The position numbers and the translations under genes were made by a program. Positions 25,976 through 35,091 of a stretch of DNA of 64,000 bases are shown one piece after another. The first letter of the stretch is position 1, and each line of letters starts with the position of its first letter. Below the pieces are notes generated by a model, which had not been told where the DNA came from, ran no database searches, and saw only the letters and a program-made list of their open reading frames with translations. Source of the DNA: JACIYW01 sp014359745 (GTDB lineage Bacteria; Pseudomonadota; Alphaproteobacteria; Rhodobacterales; Rhodobacteraceae); assembly GCA_050433985.1 (NCBI GenBank), contig JBNPWE010000016.1, forward strand, positions 1-64,000. The letters run 5' to 3'.

Positions 25976-26910
25976 TTCAACAATTTCTCCACCTTGTCGA
26001 ATTCCTTGCCCAGCATCTTCATGTCCTTCATCACCGCCTGCGCCGTCCTCGTCTCGGCCGAGGTGTTGGCCAGTTCCTTTGCCAGCCGGTCGGCATCGCG
26101 CGCATCGGGTTTGCCGGCCTTGGTCACGGCAATCGCCCCGTCCATTTCCTTGCCGAAACGCTCCATCGCCGTCTCGAAGGCGGCCAGGGTGCCATCGGCC
26201 TTTTTCACCATGTCGCCAAAGGCGCGCAATTCGGGGGCGGCATCGTCCCTGATCGATTTGGGCAGGCCACGCATCAGGCTGACGGCGGCGAGGGCCTCGC
26301 GGGCGTGATCCTCGAACAGCTTGTCGGCGGCGGTCATTTCCCTGGTGGCCTCGGTCAGGGCGCGGGCCTCTTGCCTGGCATCGCCGTTTGCCGCGGTCAG
26401 GGCGCGGGAAAGATCCTTCATCGCCCTGGAGGCAAGATTTGCCGGTTCGGCAAAGATCTTGCGCTCGTCGATCCCGTCAAGCTTCTTGAGCGCCGCCTTG
26501 CCATCTTTCAGCCCGCGCTTGTTGTTGCCCTTGTCGGCCACCACCTCTTCGATGGCCAGCGAGGCTTTTTTCAACAATTCCTTGCGGGTTTCCTTGTAAT
26601 CGCCGGGCAATTGCTTTTCGGCGGCCAATTGCCCCTTGGGCCCCTGCTTCATCGCGGCCTTGTAATGCACGGCCGCCCGATGGGCGAGGATCTTGAGGTC
26701 ATAGCGCGCCAGCCCGTCAAGCGCGTCCTTCAGCCTGGACGCGCTCCACTTGCGTTTGTCGAGTTCGACCATCTGCGAATACTGGATCGGCAGGAACACC
26801 TTTTTCAGCGCCGGATTGGCTTTGATCCAGTCGGCGGTTTTCTTGTCCATCTCGGCAAAGGGGCTGGCGTTCAGTTCTGCCTTCATCTTCTTCTTGTCTG
26901 CATCGGCCAT
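25972..26910 (-). CDS. Lysine-rich all-helical protein of unknown function, T6SS operon
   Basis: 312 residues with no signal peptide or membrane segment. It is strongly charged (many Lys/Asp/Glu) and patterned as long amphipathic helices, for example LLKKASLAIEEVVADKG and VMKDMKMLGKEFDKVEKLL. I recognise no catalytic motif. It follows clpV by 9 bp and overlaps the sodium-channel gene by 4 bases, so the two are translationally coupled. It could be a cytoplasmic scaffold, a channel regulator or a secreted cargo; nothing in the sequence decides this. The start has the Shine-Dalgarno sequence AGGAGG a few bases upstream. Confidence 0.8.
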   Translation of the reverse strand: MADADKKKMKAELNASPFAEMDKKTADWIKANPALKKVFLPIQYSQMVELDKRKWSASRLKDALDGLARYDLKILAHRAAVHYKAAMKQGPKGQLAAEKQLPGDYKETRKELLKKASLAIEEVVADKGNNKRGLKDGKAALKKLDGIDERKIFAEPANLASRAMKDLSRALTAANGDARQEARALTEATREMTAADKLFEDHAREALAAVSLMRGLPKSIRDDAAPELRAFGDMVKKADGTLAAFETAMERFGKEMDGAIAVTKAGKPDARDADRLAKELANTSAETRTAQAVMKDMKMLGKEFDKVEKLLK

Positions 26911-26919
26911 GAAATCCTC

Positions 26920-29631
26920 CTAATCGAACGCATAGGTGAAATTGCTGTCGGTCACATCGATCGCCACCTTGCTGATCACCCCGCCGGTCATCATCCGGCG
27001 CAGGAATTCGGCGGAAATATCGGGCAGCATGGTGTTGGTCACGATCGCATCGATCATCCGCCCGCCCGATTCCAGTTCCTGACAGCGGCCGACGATCGTA
27101 TCCACCACCGCGTCGGAATAGGTGAAGGGCACGCCATGCGCGGCCTGCACCCGGCGCTTGATCCGGCCAAGTTGCAGCCGGGTGATCTCGGCGATCATGT
27201 CGGGCGACAGCGGGTAATAGGGGATGGTGACCAACCGGCCCAGAAGTGCGGGCGGAAAGATTTTCAGAAGCGGATCGCGCAGCGCCTTGGCCATGCCTTC
27301 GGGATCGGGCATCAGATCGGGGTCGGCGCACAGATCCATGATCATGTCGGTGCCGGCATTGGTGGTCAGCAGGATCAGGGTGTTCTTGAAATCGATCACC
27401 CGCCCTTCGCCATCCTCCATCACGCCCTTGTCGAAGACCTGGAAAAATATCTCGTGCACATCGGGATGGGCCTTTTCCACCTCGTCCAGCAGCACCACCG
27501 AATAGGGTTTGCGCCGCACCGCCTCGGTCAGCACCCCGCCCTCGCCATAGCCCACATAGCCCGGAGGCGCGCCCTTCAGCGAGGAAACGGTATGCGCTTC
27601 CTGGTATTCGGACATGTTGATGGTGATGACGTTCTGTTCGCCACCATAAAGCACCTCGGCCAGCGCCAGCGCGGTTTCGGTCTTGCCGACACCGCTCGTG
27701 CCCGCCAACATGAACACCCCGATGGGTTTCTGGGGGTTGTCAAGGCCCGCGCGGCTGGTCTGGATACGCTTGGCGATCATGCGCATGGCGTGATCCTGGC
27801 CGATCACCCGCTTGCCCAGATGGGTCTCCAGGTTCAGCACCGTGTCGATCTCGTCCTTGACCATGCGGCCCACCGGAATACCCGTCCAGTCACCGACCAC
27901 GCTGGCCACCGCCTGCGCATCGACGATGGGCAGGATCAGGGGCGACTCGCCCTGCAAGGTGATCAGTTCGGCGTTCCTGGCCTTCAGCCGCGCCAGAAGA
28001 TCGGCGCGTTCGGTCCCGGTCAGGGGGCTGGCGGCGGCGGCCTCAACGCTCGCGGCCTCGGGGGCATCGACCGGCGCGCCGCCCGCGCGCAATTGCGCCC
28101 GCAGATCGAGGATCTCCTCGACCACCGCCTTTTCCGCTTCCCAGCGGCCGGTCAACTCGGCCAGCCGCGCCTGTTCCTGCGCCTTCACATCGCCGATCAC
28201 CGCGCGCCGGTCGGCCACGTCATAGCCCGCCGTCTCGTCGCGTTCGATGATGGCCAGTTCGGTCTCCAGCGCCTCGATGCGGCGGCGGCTGTCATCCACC
28301 TCGGCAGGCACCGCGAATTGCGAAATCGCCACCCGTGCGCAGGCGGTATCAAGCACCGACACCGATTTGTCGGGCAGTTGCCGCGCCGGGATATAGCGCG
28401 CCGACAGGTTCACCGCCGCCTCGATGCCTTCATCAAGCACCTGCACCTTGTGGTGGCGTTCCAGCATCGAGGCGATGCCGCGCATCATCATCACCGCCCG
28501 TTCGGGGCTGGGTTCCTCGACCACGACGGTCTGGAAACGCCGGGTCAGGGCGGGGTCTTTTTCGATGTGTTTCTTGTATTCGGCCCAGGTGGTCGCACCG
28601 ATGGTGCGCAGGGTGCCGCGCGCCAGCGCCGGTTTCAAAAGGTTGGCCGCATCGCCGGTGCCCGCCGCGCCGCCCGCGCCCACCAGGGTGTGGGTTTCGT
28701 CGATGAACATGATGATCGGGGTGGTTGAGGCCTGCACCTCTTCGATGACCTGTTTCAGCCGGTTCTCGAATTCGCCCTTCATGCTGGCGCCGGCCTGCAA
28801 CAGGCCCACATCCAGCGCCAGGATCCGCGCATCGCGCAGGCTGGGCGGCACGTCGCCCCGCGCGATGCGCAGCGCGAACCCCTCGACCACGGCGGTCTTG
28901 CCCACGCCGGCCTCGCCGGTCAGGATCGGGTTGTTCTGGCGGCGGCGCATCAGCACATCGACGACCTGGCGGATTTCCTCGTCGCGGCCGACGATCGGGT
29001 CGATCTCGCCGCGGCGGGCCTGTTCGGTCAGATCGGTGCAGAACTGCGCCAGCGCCTCTTCGCGGCCCATGCCGGCCGGGCCGACCGCGCCCGATGCCTC
29101 GCCGGGTGCCGCGCCGCCGCCCGTCGATGATCCGTCCTGCGCGCGCAGCCCGTCTTCGGGCGAGCCATCGGTGATCTTGTGGAACCCCTCGGCCAGGTCA
29201 TCGGGCCTGATCTTGCCGAATTCGGGGGATATCCCGATCAGGATGTTCTTCAGCCCCGGTGTCTTGAGCATGCCAAGCACCAGATGCCCGGTGCGCACCT
29301 GGCTGGAGGAATAAAGCAGCGAGGCAAACACCCAGGACCGTTCCACCGCATCGGGCAGATGTTCGGACATATCGGTGACCGAGGTCGCGCCGCGCGGCAG
29401 CGCATCCAGCGCCCGGGTCAGATCGGCGGCGATCTTGCCCCCGTCCAGATCGAAATGCCGGATGATGCGGATCACGTCATTATCCTGGCCCTGAAGGATC
29501 TGCGCCATCCAGTGCACCACCTCGACATAGGGGTTGCCGCGCAGCTTGCAAAACACGAACGCCCCTTCGATCGCCTTGTAGGCCAGGCTGTTGAGCTTGC
29601 CGAACAGGGCAACGCGGCTGATCTCGGTCAT
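26920..29631 (-). CDS. tssH: T6SS AAA+ ATPase ClpV (TssH)
   Basis: 903 residues, typical of ClpV. The N-domain (1-160) contains HWMAQILQ and the ClpN repeat TGHLVLGML. Nucleotide-binding domain 1 has Walker A GEAGVGKT (239-246) and Walker B with DETHT (near 311). A middle coiled-coil domain (about 435-510) follows, then domain 2 with GTSGVGKT (644-651) and LLDEVEKAH. ClpV disassembles contracted TssB-TssC sheaths for recycling. Its start overlaps the tssG stop (4 bases). Confidence 0.97.
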   Translation of the reverse strand: MTEISRVALFGKLNSLAYKAIEGAFVFCKLRGNPYVEVVHWMAQILQGQDNDVIRIIRHFDLDGGKIAADLTRALDALPRGATSVTDMSEHLPDAVERSWVFASLLYSSSQVRTGHLVLGMLKTPGLKNILIGISPEFGKIRPDDLAEGFHKITDGSPEDGLRAQDGSSTGGGAAPGEASGAVGPAGMGREEALAQFCTDLTEQARRGEIDPIVGRDEEIRQVVDVLMRRRQNNPILTGEAGVGKTAVVEGFALRIARGDVPPSLRDARILALDVGLLQAGASMKGEFENRLKQVIEEVQASTTPIIMFIDETHTLVGAGGAAGTGDAANLLKPALARGTLRTIGATTWAEYKKHIEKDPALTRRFQTVVVEEPSPERAVMMMRGIASMLERHHKVQVLDEGIEAAVNLSARYIPARQLPDKSVSVLDTACARVAISQFAVPAEVDDSRRRIEALETELAIIERDETAGYDVADRRAVIGDVKAQEQARLAELTGRWEAEKAVVEEILDLRAQLRAGGAPVDAPEAASVEAAAASPLTGTERADLLARLKARNAELITLQGESPLILPIVDAQAVASVVGDWTGIPVGRMVKDEIDTVLNLETHLGKRVIGQDHAMRMIAKRIQTSRAGLDNPQKPIGVFMLAGTSGVGKTETALALAEVLYGGEQNVITINMSEYQEAHTVSSLKGAPPGYVGYGEGGVLTEAVRRKPYSVVLLDEVEKAHPDVHEIFFQVFDKGVMEDGEGRVIDFKNTLILLTTNAGTDMIMDLCADPDLMPDPEGMAKALRDPLLKIFPPALLGRLVTIPYYPLSPDMIAEITRLQLGRIKRRVQAAHGVPFTYSDAVVDTIVGRCQELESGGRMIDAIVTNTMLPDISAEFLRRMMTGGVISKVAIDVTDSNFTYAFD

Positions 29632-30944
29632 CTGTGGGTTCCTTCGTTGGCGGTGGCGGCGGCGCGCGCCCCTGGTGATTGAGGAGTGATCGGGGGCCGG
29701 GCGGCGGGCGTGGCGGCGCGCAGCGCCTGGGGGTGCAGGTACAGCTCATCGGCATCGCGCGCCCCGGCCCGCGTGCCGATCCAGCCGACATGGCCCAGCC
29801 GGACGGTCGCACCGATCCGGGCCGCGGGCACCTGATCGGCGGCCAGCACCAGATTGACGTCATAATCCAGCGCATCGCCCACATAGGATCGCACCACCGC
29901 GTCCAGCCGGTTCAGCGATCCCGATCCGGGCAGCAGGCGCGTGTAATCCCCCAGGCTGAGCGGGCCGATGCGCAGCCGGAATTTCGACGCCCGCGACCAG
30001 ACCCGATCCCCGATCGAGGTGGATCGCCCCAACCCGCCGCCGCTTTCGCCGCCGCTTTCGCCGCCCTTCTCGGGGCCGGCGGGCACGCCAAGCTGCCAGC
30101 GGTCATCGGGTTCCAGCGCCAGCCAGGAACCGACGAATTGCTGCAAGCTGACCGGGGCGCGCACAAAGGCCGCAACGATCGCCATCAGCCCGTCGGCATG
30201 GCGCGCGCCCTGCCCGTAGAAACCCGCGAAATGCCGCCGCGCCATGTCGGGCATCGCGTCGCGGTTCTGAAACCCCGGCCCCAGCACCCCCGCGATCGCC
30301 GCCACCCGGTCGGCAAAGGCATCGCGCGGCGCGCGCCCGTCCGGGCCGGGCCGCAACGCCCGGTCGAACGACGGCGCGGGCTGCGCCGAGACATAGGCGC
30401 GATAGAACAGCCCGGCCAGCCGGTTGGTCAGCATGTCGGCAAAGGCGATGAAGGTCGGGTCGCGGTGGTTGCGCCGCCGGTCGCGGGCATATTCGGTCAG
30501 ATGCAGCGGCAACGGCCCCGAGGGCCCGAACAGGCCGAAAAACCGGTTGGTCAGCCGCCAGACCTCGGGGGCGGGTGTTTTGGCAGGCGCCTCTTCAACC
30601 CCTTGTGCGGCGTCCCCCGCCTTTTGATCAGCCGCCTTTTCATCGCCGACCTTTCCCTCATCCACCTTTCCCTCCGCCGCCTGGTCCTGACCGGCCAGCC
30701 CTGCGGCGATCCCCGGCGGCGGGGTCAGCGCCGCGATGGTCGAGGTGGGAAAGGCCAGTTCCGCCTCCTGGCCGATGCGCAGCGGGTCTTCGGCCGGGCG
30801 GCGGCTTTCGCCCAGGCGGGGGCTGTCGGGAAAGGCCGCCTCGATCACGCGCAGCGCGTGAAAGATATGGTGCGTTTCGGGGGACCGGATCAGCCGCGCA
30901 AGATGCGTCAGATGATCCGGCCCAGCCCCTGGTCGGGTTTCCAT
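29628..30944 (-). CDS. tssG: T6SS baseplate subunit TssG
   Basis: 438 residues. The N-terminus has the TssG pattern HIFHALRVIEAAFPDSPRLGESRRPAEDPLRIGQEAEL, then FFGLFGPSGPLPLHLTEYARDR and FYRAYVSAQPAPSF. Its sequence is longer than average because of a Lys/Glu/Ala-rich insertion (about residues 80-115) and a disordered C-terminus. TssG forms the baseplate wedge with two TssF molecules. The gene begins within the last 37 bases of tssF and overlaps clpV at its end. Confidence 0.95.
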   Translation of the reverse strand: METRPGAGPDHLTHLARLIRSPETHHIFHALRVIEAAFPDSPRLGESRRPAEDPLRIGQEAELAFPTSTIAALTPPPGIAAGLAGQDQAAEGKVDEGKVGDEKAADQKAGDAAQGVEEAPAKTPAPEVWRLTNRFFGLFGPSGPLPLHLTEYARDRRRNHRDPTFIAFADMLTNRLAGLFYRAYVSAQPAPSFDRALRPGPDGRAPRDAFADRVAAIAGVLGPGFQNRDAMPDMARRHFAGFYGQGARHADGLMAIVAAFVRAPVSLQQFVGSWLALEPDDRWQLGVPAGPEKGGESGGESGGGLGRSTSIGDRVWSRASKFRLRIGPLSLGDYTRLLPGSGSLNRLDAVVRSYVGDALDYDVNLVLAADQVPAARIGATVRLGHVGWIGTRAGARDADELYLHPQALRAATPAARPPITPQSPGARAAATANEGTHR

Positions 30945-32800
30945 CGCGCGATCTCTCCGCGTTGCTGGCTTTCCAGCAGGGTTTCGGTAAAGGAATTCAC
31001 CGTCACATGACGGCGAAAGAACCGCTCAAGCACCGAGCCGAGCACATAGGGGCTGGTGCCTTCAAAGAAGCTTTCGTCAACGCCGATGCGGATTTGCAGC
31101 CCGCGCACCGCCGTCGACAGCACCCCGTCGGAGATGCGGCGTACCACCGGACGGCTGGAGATAGAGGTCAGCCCCTCGATCTGCTTGGCGATGGTGCGGT
31201 CGCCCGCGGGCGCATAGATCCCGACAAGCTCGCGCAGCGCCTCGATGCCGCCGCCCTGGTCGGTATCGGCGATCGACAGGTAATTCAGGCTGAGATGGCT
31301 GATCAGCCGCCAGGCGGTATTGCCCTGGCCCAGCATCGGGCGCGGCCGGGTCGGGGCGACCGGGGTGTCGATCCGGCGCACCGGGCCGCCATCGGGCAGA
31401 TGGAACAGATCCGCCCCGCCGGTGGACAGCAGCAGCGGCAGATCGCGGTTGGAACAGATCGCCGTGACCGCAAGCTGGCCGATGCCGGCGCGGTAAGGGG
31501 CCTCTTGCGGGTCGACCAGGCTCAGATAGACATCGGTGCCCAGATACGAGGTGCGCGCCCCGCGCAGCCGTTCGCGTTCGGTGCGCGCCCGCATCCGGCG
31601 CACCAGGGTGTAATAGGCCGGATGGGTATCGCCCGCGGCGGTGAAATCATCGGCCGAATAGAACGGGTGAAAGATCACGTCATCGCTGCCCTCTTCGCTG
31701 ATCCCGGTGACGGAACGCAGCGAATGCACCTCGAAATCCAGCGGCGCGGTGCGGTCGGGGATCACCTGATGTTCCACCGTGCGCGGCGATATCTGCACCC
31801 GGTCGCAGCGCCGCTCGAACAGGTTGACGGCGGGCGTGGCATGCAGCCCGAACGCCGCGGGCACAACCGAGGCGGCCAGATCGGGCTGATTTTCCGACAG
31901 CAGGATATAGATATCCAGATCGGTGCCGCTGGCGCGCCGCACCGCCGGGCCAAGCCCGGCCAGATCCAGGAACCGGAACCGTTCGGGCATGGCGAAATAT
32001 TCCTGCAACAGCCGGTAGCCATCGAAACTTTGCGCCGGCGTCGGCAGCAGCGCCTCTTCGGGGCCATAGCCGCGTGCCGAAATGCTGGCCGAATTGCCAC
32101 CCGTCAGCGGCTGCACCCAGTCATCGCGCCGGTCGGTGGATCGCCCGGCCAGCCCGCAGGTGCGGGTGGCCAGCAGCGCATGCAGATCCCAGGCCCGCCC
32201 GGCCCCGGCATCGCCCAGAAACAGCGTCAGCCGGTCCAGCGCCAGATCGGCCATCCGGGCGCCACCCAGGGCCGACAGCCGCAGCCGGATCGCCGCGCGC
32301 GCCTGCGGCACATCCGCCCCCACCCCGGCCGCGACCAGCGCGCCGCGCCCGTCGATATAATCGGCCTGGGAAATTTCCAGCGGCCACAGCGTCACATCAT
32401 GGGCGGTGCGAAACAGGCAGGCGGTCTGCGCGCCCTCGTCGATGCGCGAGCGCAGCGTGGTGCCGCGCGCCACCAGATACCCCCCGGTCAGATCGGCCAC
32501 CGACGGATCGGGTTGCAGCGTCGCGATCATCATCGACGGCACCGGCGCCAGATAATGCGGATAGACGATTTCCAGCAGATGCGCGGTCAGCGCCGGATAT
32601 TGCAGATCAAGTTCCAACTGCACCCGCGCCGACAAAAACGCCACCCCTTCGAGCAGGCGTTCGACATAGGGATCGGCAACCTCGGTGCCCTCCATGCCCA
32701 GCCGCGCGGCGATCTTGGGGTAGGAGGCGGCGAATTCCGCCCCCATGCCGCGCAGATAGGCCAGTTCCCCCTCGTAATGGCGCAGAAGCCGCGTATCCAT
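30908..32800 (-). CDS. tssF: T6SS baseplate subunit TssF (VasA)
   Basis: 630 residues from the ATG at 32800, overlapping the tssE stop by one base (TGATG). An in-frame extension upstream overlaps tssE and lacks family sequence. Family features are the N-terminal LLRHYEGELAYLRGMGAEFA, DPYVERLLEGVAFLSARV and PHYLAPVPSM. The C-terminal domain includes ALRELVGIYAP and GLQIRIGVDE. Its size is standard. Confidence 0.96.
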   Translation of the reverse strand: MDTRLLRHYEGELAYLRGMGAEFAASYPKIAARLGMEGTEVADPYVERLLEGVAFLSARVQLELDLQYPALTAHLLEIVYPHYLAPVPSMMIATLQPDPSVADLTGGYLVARGTTLRSRIDEGAQTACLFRTAHDVTLWPLEISQADYIDGRGALVAAGVGADVPQARAAIRLRLSALGGARMADLALDRLTLFLGDAGAGRAWDLHALLATRTCGLAGRSTDRRDDWVQPLTGGNSASISARGYGPEEALLPTPAQSFDGYRLLQEYFAMPERFRFLDLAGLGPAVRRASGTDLDIYILLSENQPDLAASVVPAAFGLHATPAVNLFERRCDRVQISPRTVEHQVIPDRTAPLDFEVHSLRSVTGISEEGSDDVIFHPFYSADDFTAAGDTHPAYYTLVRRMRARTERERLRGARTSYLGTDVYLSLVDPQEAPYRAGIGQLAVTAICSNRDLPLLLSTGGADLFHLPDGGPVRRIDTPVAPTRPRPMLGQGNTAWRLISHLSLNYLSIADTDQGGGIEALRELVGIYAPAGDRTIAKQIEGLTSISSRPVVRRISDGVLSTAVRGLQIRIGVDESFFEGTSPYVLGSVLERFFRRHVTVNSFTETLLESQQRGEIARWKPDQGLGRII

Positions 32801-33354
32801 CAGCCGCCCCTTTCCACAGCACTGGCCGCCCCGGCGCCGCGCAGGGTGCGCAGGCCCTCTGCCGGGCGATCCAGACGCACCTCGCCGGTGATCACATCCA
32901 CGGCGCTGCGCAGGTAAAGTTCCATCGGCAAGGGCTGCGCCCACATTTCGGCGCGGATGTCGAAACCGATGGTGGCGGTGCTGCCATCCTCATTGGCGCG
33001 CAATTCCACATGCAGGGTTTCGGCGCGGATGCGCGGCTCGAACCGTTCGATCGCCTGAAAGATCGCGCCGCGCATCAGCCGCACCCGCGTGGCCGAGGCG
33101 AATTCGCCCGCCACCTCGTGCACGCCGTAATTCAGCGTCGAGGCCGCGGCATGCGGATATTCTTCGGCGGGGATCATCGGCGAATTGTCAAAGGTGTTCA
33201 GCAGCCAGCCCAGATCGCGCTGCAAGATGTCGCGCAGGCGGCGCATGTCGATCACCCGTGAATCGCGGGTTTCCTTCAGCAGTTCGGGGTTTCTGTCGGT
33301 CAGCCGGTCAAGCAGGCTGGGCTGCAGACGTTCCGACAGGGTCAGATCAGCCAT
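32800..33354 (-). CDS. tssE: T6SS baseplate subunit TssE (gp25-like)
   Basis: 184 residues. LRDILQRDLGWLLNT near the start and YGVHEVAGEFASATRVRLMRG in the middle follow the gp25-like pattern, with the family's conserved E-x-R-type segment (AIERFEPRI) after it. TssE nucleates the contractile sheath on the baseplate. It overlaps tagJ by 8 bases and tssF by one. Confidence 0.95.
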   Translation of the reverse strand: MADLTLSERLQPSLLDRLTDRNPELLKETRDSRVIDMRRLRDILQRDLGWLLNTFDNSPMIPAEEYPHAAASTLNYGVHEVAGEFASATRVRLMRGAIFQAIERFEPRIRAETLHVELRANEDGSTATIGFDIRAEMWAQPLPMELYLRSAVDVITGEVRLDRPAEGLRTLRGAGAASAVERGG

Positions 33355-34243
33355 CCTGCCCCCCCGCCGCCTCCGGCCCGATCATGGGCCCGTCCATCGC
33401 CCCGTCCATTGCCTCTGCCGCCTCTTCCAGCGCCCCGTCGAACACCAGATCGCGCAGATCCATCAGCGCCACATCGCCCGCGTCGGTGGTCAGCACCCGC
33501 TGGCCGCGCCCGGCCCAGATGTCATGTTCGGGCGCGCCCACCGCCACCCAGGACGTGGCGCGCGCCAGCCTTTCGGCATCGCTGCCCTGTGCCGCGGTCC
33601 CGGCATAGCGGGTGGGGATCAGCGCCACCAGGTCCGACCCCGACCGCAGGGTAAGGGTGACCGGCGTCCAGACCGCATCGCGCAGGTCGGCCGGCGCCTC
33701 GGCCCGGATCGCCGCGACCGAGGCGAAGGGCAGCCAGAAATACCTGCCGTTGACCACCGCCTCCAGCAGCGGCCCCAGGCGCATGTCGGCATCGGCCACC
33801 CAGGCAAAGGGCTGGCCGTTCAGCCTGCCCGGCGCGGCGGGCGCGGCCTCGAATGCGCGGGCGCGCAGATCGGCGGCGGCGCCGTGCTGCCCGCGCGCCT
33901 CTGCCCCCAGCGCCTCGATCATCAGCGCCACCCATTCGGCGGGTTCGCCAAAGACCAGCGGCACCTTTTCCCCCGCGAATACCTTGTCGCGATATACTTC
34001 GCAGATGATCCCCTCGCGATAGGTCTGGGCCATCGGCGTGGCCAGCGGATCAAGTTCGGCGGCAACCTTGAGCTGGCGTATCGCCCGGTTCCAGTCGCCC
34101 ATCACCGCCAGAAGCTGGAACAGGAACACCCGCAGGCGCGCATCGCCGGCCCTGGCGCGCACCCCGGCCTGAAGTGCGCCCAGCGCCCCGCCCGGATCGC
34201 CGGCCTTGATCAGCGCCTCGGCTGTGGTGATGTCATCGGTCAT
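33347..34243 (-). CDS. tagJ: T6SS accessory protein TagJ (ImpE)
   Basis: 298 residues. Helical, TPR-like N-terminal half (ALIKAGDPGGALGALQAGVRA, LFQLLAVMGDWNRAIRQLKVAAELDP) and a C-terminal half with VNGRYFWLPF and RDAVWTPV, typical of ImpE/TagJ. TagJ of other systems binds the N-terminus of TssB and modulates ClpV access to the sheath. It sits between hcp and tssE and overlaps tssE by 8 bases. Confidence 0.92.
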   Translation of the reverse strand: MTDDITTAEALIKAGDPGGALGALQAGVRARAGDARLRVFLFQLLAVMGDWNRAIRQLKVAAELDPLATPMAQTYREGIICEVYRDKVFAGEKVPLVFGEPAEWVALMIEALGAEARGQHGAAADLRARAFEAAPAAPGRLNGQPFAWVADADMRLGPLLEAVVNGRYFWLPFASVAAIRAEAPADLRDAVWTPVTLTLRSGSDLVALIPTRYAGTAAQGSDAERLARATSWVAVGAPEHDIWAGRGQRVLTTDAGDVALMDLRDLVFDGALEEAAEAMDGAMDGPMIGPEAAGGQDG

Positions 34244-34275
34244 ATGCTGTCCTTACCCGGCGCGGGCCCTGTGAT

Positions 34276-34334
34276 GCCGCGACACGCCGCCCGGCGGGCA
34301 GGTATCGGCCCCTTGCCTGGCGGCGTGTCGCGGC
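34276..34334. repeat. Perfect 16-bp inverted repeat between hcp and tagJ
   Basis: The arms 34276-34291 (GCCGCGACACGCCGCC) and 34319-34334 are exact reverse complements with a 27-base loop, which holds a smaller GGCA/TGCC pairing. It lies in the hcp-tagJ gap, so an mRNA stem here could protect the hcp message or dampen downstream expression. There is no T run for an intrinsic terminator. Confidence 0.7.
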
Positions 34335-34342
34335 GGCGTGGT

Positions 34343-34367
34343 CCCCGGCCCCGCGCAGGGGCCGGGG
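34343..34367 (-). terminator. Strong GC hairpin just after the hcp stop
   Basis: CCCCGGCCCC (34343-34352) and GGGGCCGGGG (34358-34367) form a 10-bp stem with a 5-base loop, 6 bases after the hcp stop on the - strand. No T run follows on that strand, so partial attenuation or 3'-end stabilisation is more likely than a full intrinsic terminator. Confidence 0.5.
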
Positions 34368-34373
34368 CCTTTG

Positions 34374-34919
34374 TCAGACGGTCAGCGAGGCGTTGTTCTT
34401 GACGCGGCTCCAGCGGGTGACCTGCGGCGTGCCGCCCATCTTGCCCTTGGCATCCTGCGCCTTGTAGGTGATCTCGATCGCGCCGAACTGGAAGATCACG
34501 GTTTCCTCGCAGACATCGTCGCCATCCGACCCCGACCACGAAATATCCTGCACCATGACCAGGCGGAATTCGAACTTCATGAACATCCCGCCCGAGGCGC
34601 TGGTGGATTCGCCCGACCGGCGCAATTCGATGACCAGATCGTCGAAATGCTTGCCCGTCACCAGCGCGTGAAACAGACCGGTCGAGGCGGTGTCGGTCTT
34701 CTTGGTGATGGTGAATTCCTTGAACGTGGCCTTGCCGGCCCCGCCGCCCGCGCTGATAGAGCCGATGTTGATGTTGTTCTCGGCCCCGAGTTCGAACGAG
34801 ATGATCTCGAACGCCCCGTTCTTGGCCATCGCCTCGTCCTGGGTTTCCCCCGGAATACCGCCGACATCGACCTTTTCCTTGCTGTGCGTCGGTGAATAGA
34901 CAAATGCGTCAAAAGACAT
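34374..34919 (-). CDS. hcp: T6SS tube protein Hcp (TssD)
   Basis: 181 residues from the ATG at 34919, preceded by AGGGAGACCAGG. Hcp motifs are visible: N-terminal MSFDAFVYSP, GAFEIISFELGAENN, FKEFTITKKTDTAS, then LVMVQDISWSGS and VIFQFGAIEITYKAQ. Hcp hexamers stack into the expelled tube and chaperone effectors. It is isolated by a 172-bp gap upstream and a 130-bp gap downstream, both with strong hairpins, in an otherwise tightly packed operon. This fits the need for high Hcp dosage. Confidence 0.97.
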   Translation of the reverse strand: MSFDAFVYSPTHSKEKVDVGGIPGETQDEAMAKNGAFEIISFELGAENNINIGSISAGGGAGKATFKEFTITKKTDTASTGLFHALVTGKHFDDLVIELRRSGESTSASGGMFMKFEFRLVMVQDISWSGSDGDDVCEETVIFQFGAIEITYKAQDAKGKMGGTPQVTRWSRVKNNASLTV

Positions 34920-34972
34920 CCTGGTCTCCCTTGCTGAATTGACCGGGCGGGCCATCCCGTGCCGGTACGCGC

Positions 34973-35014
34973 GCCCCGATCCGGGGCCCTGCAAAAGGCA
35001 CCCCGGATCGGGGC
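34973..35014 (-). repeat. Perfect 14-bp inverted repeat upstream of hcp
   Basis: GCCCCGATCCGGGG (34973-34986) and its exact reverse complement (35001-35014) flank a 14-base loop in the gap between tssC and hcp. A second small hairpin (GGCACCCG/CGGGTGCC, 35065-35085) lies closer to the tssC stop. They may separate the tssABC and hcp parts of the transcript. No T run follows. Confidence 0.65.
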
Positions 35015-35091
35015 ACCGGCTTCAATGAATCCGGGCCGGTCGCGCGGCCCGGATATCTTCCAATGGCACCCGGTAAACGGGTGCCTCGGGA

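Noticed and set aside
30575..33261. Long + strand frames opposite tssF and tssG
   Set aside because: They show the typical basic, low-complexity composition of antisense frames in high-GC DNA; the - strand genes have clear family motifs.
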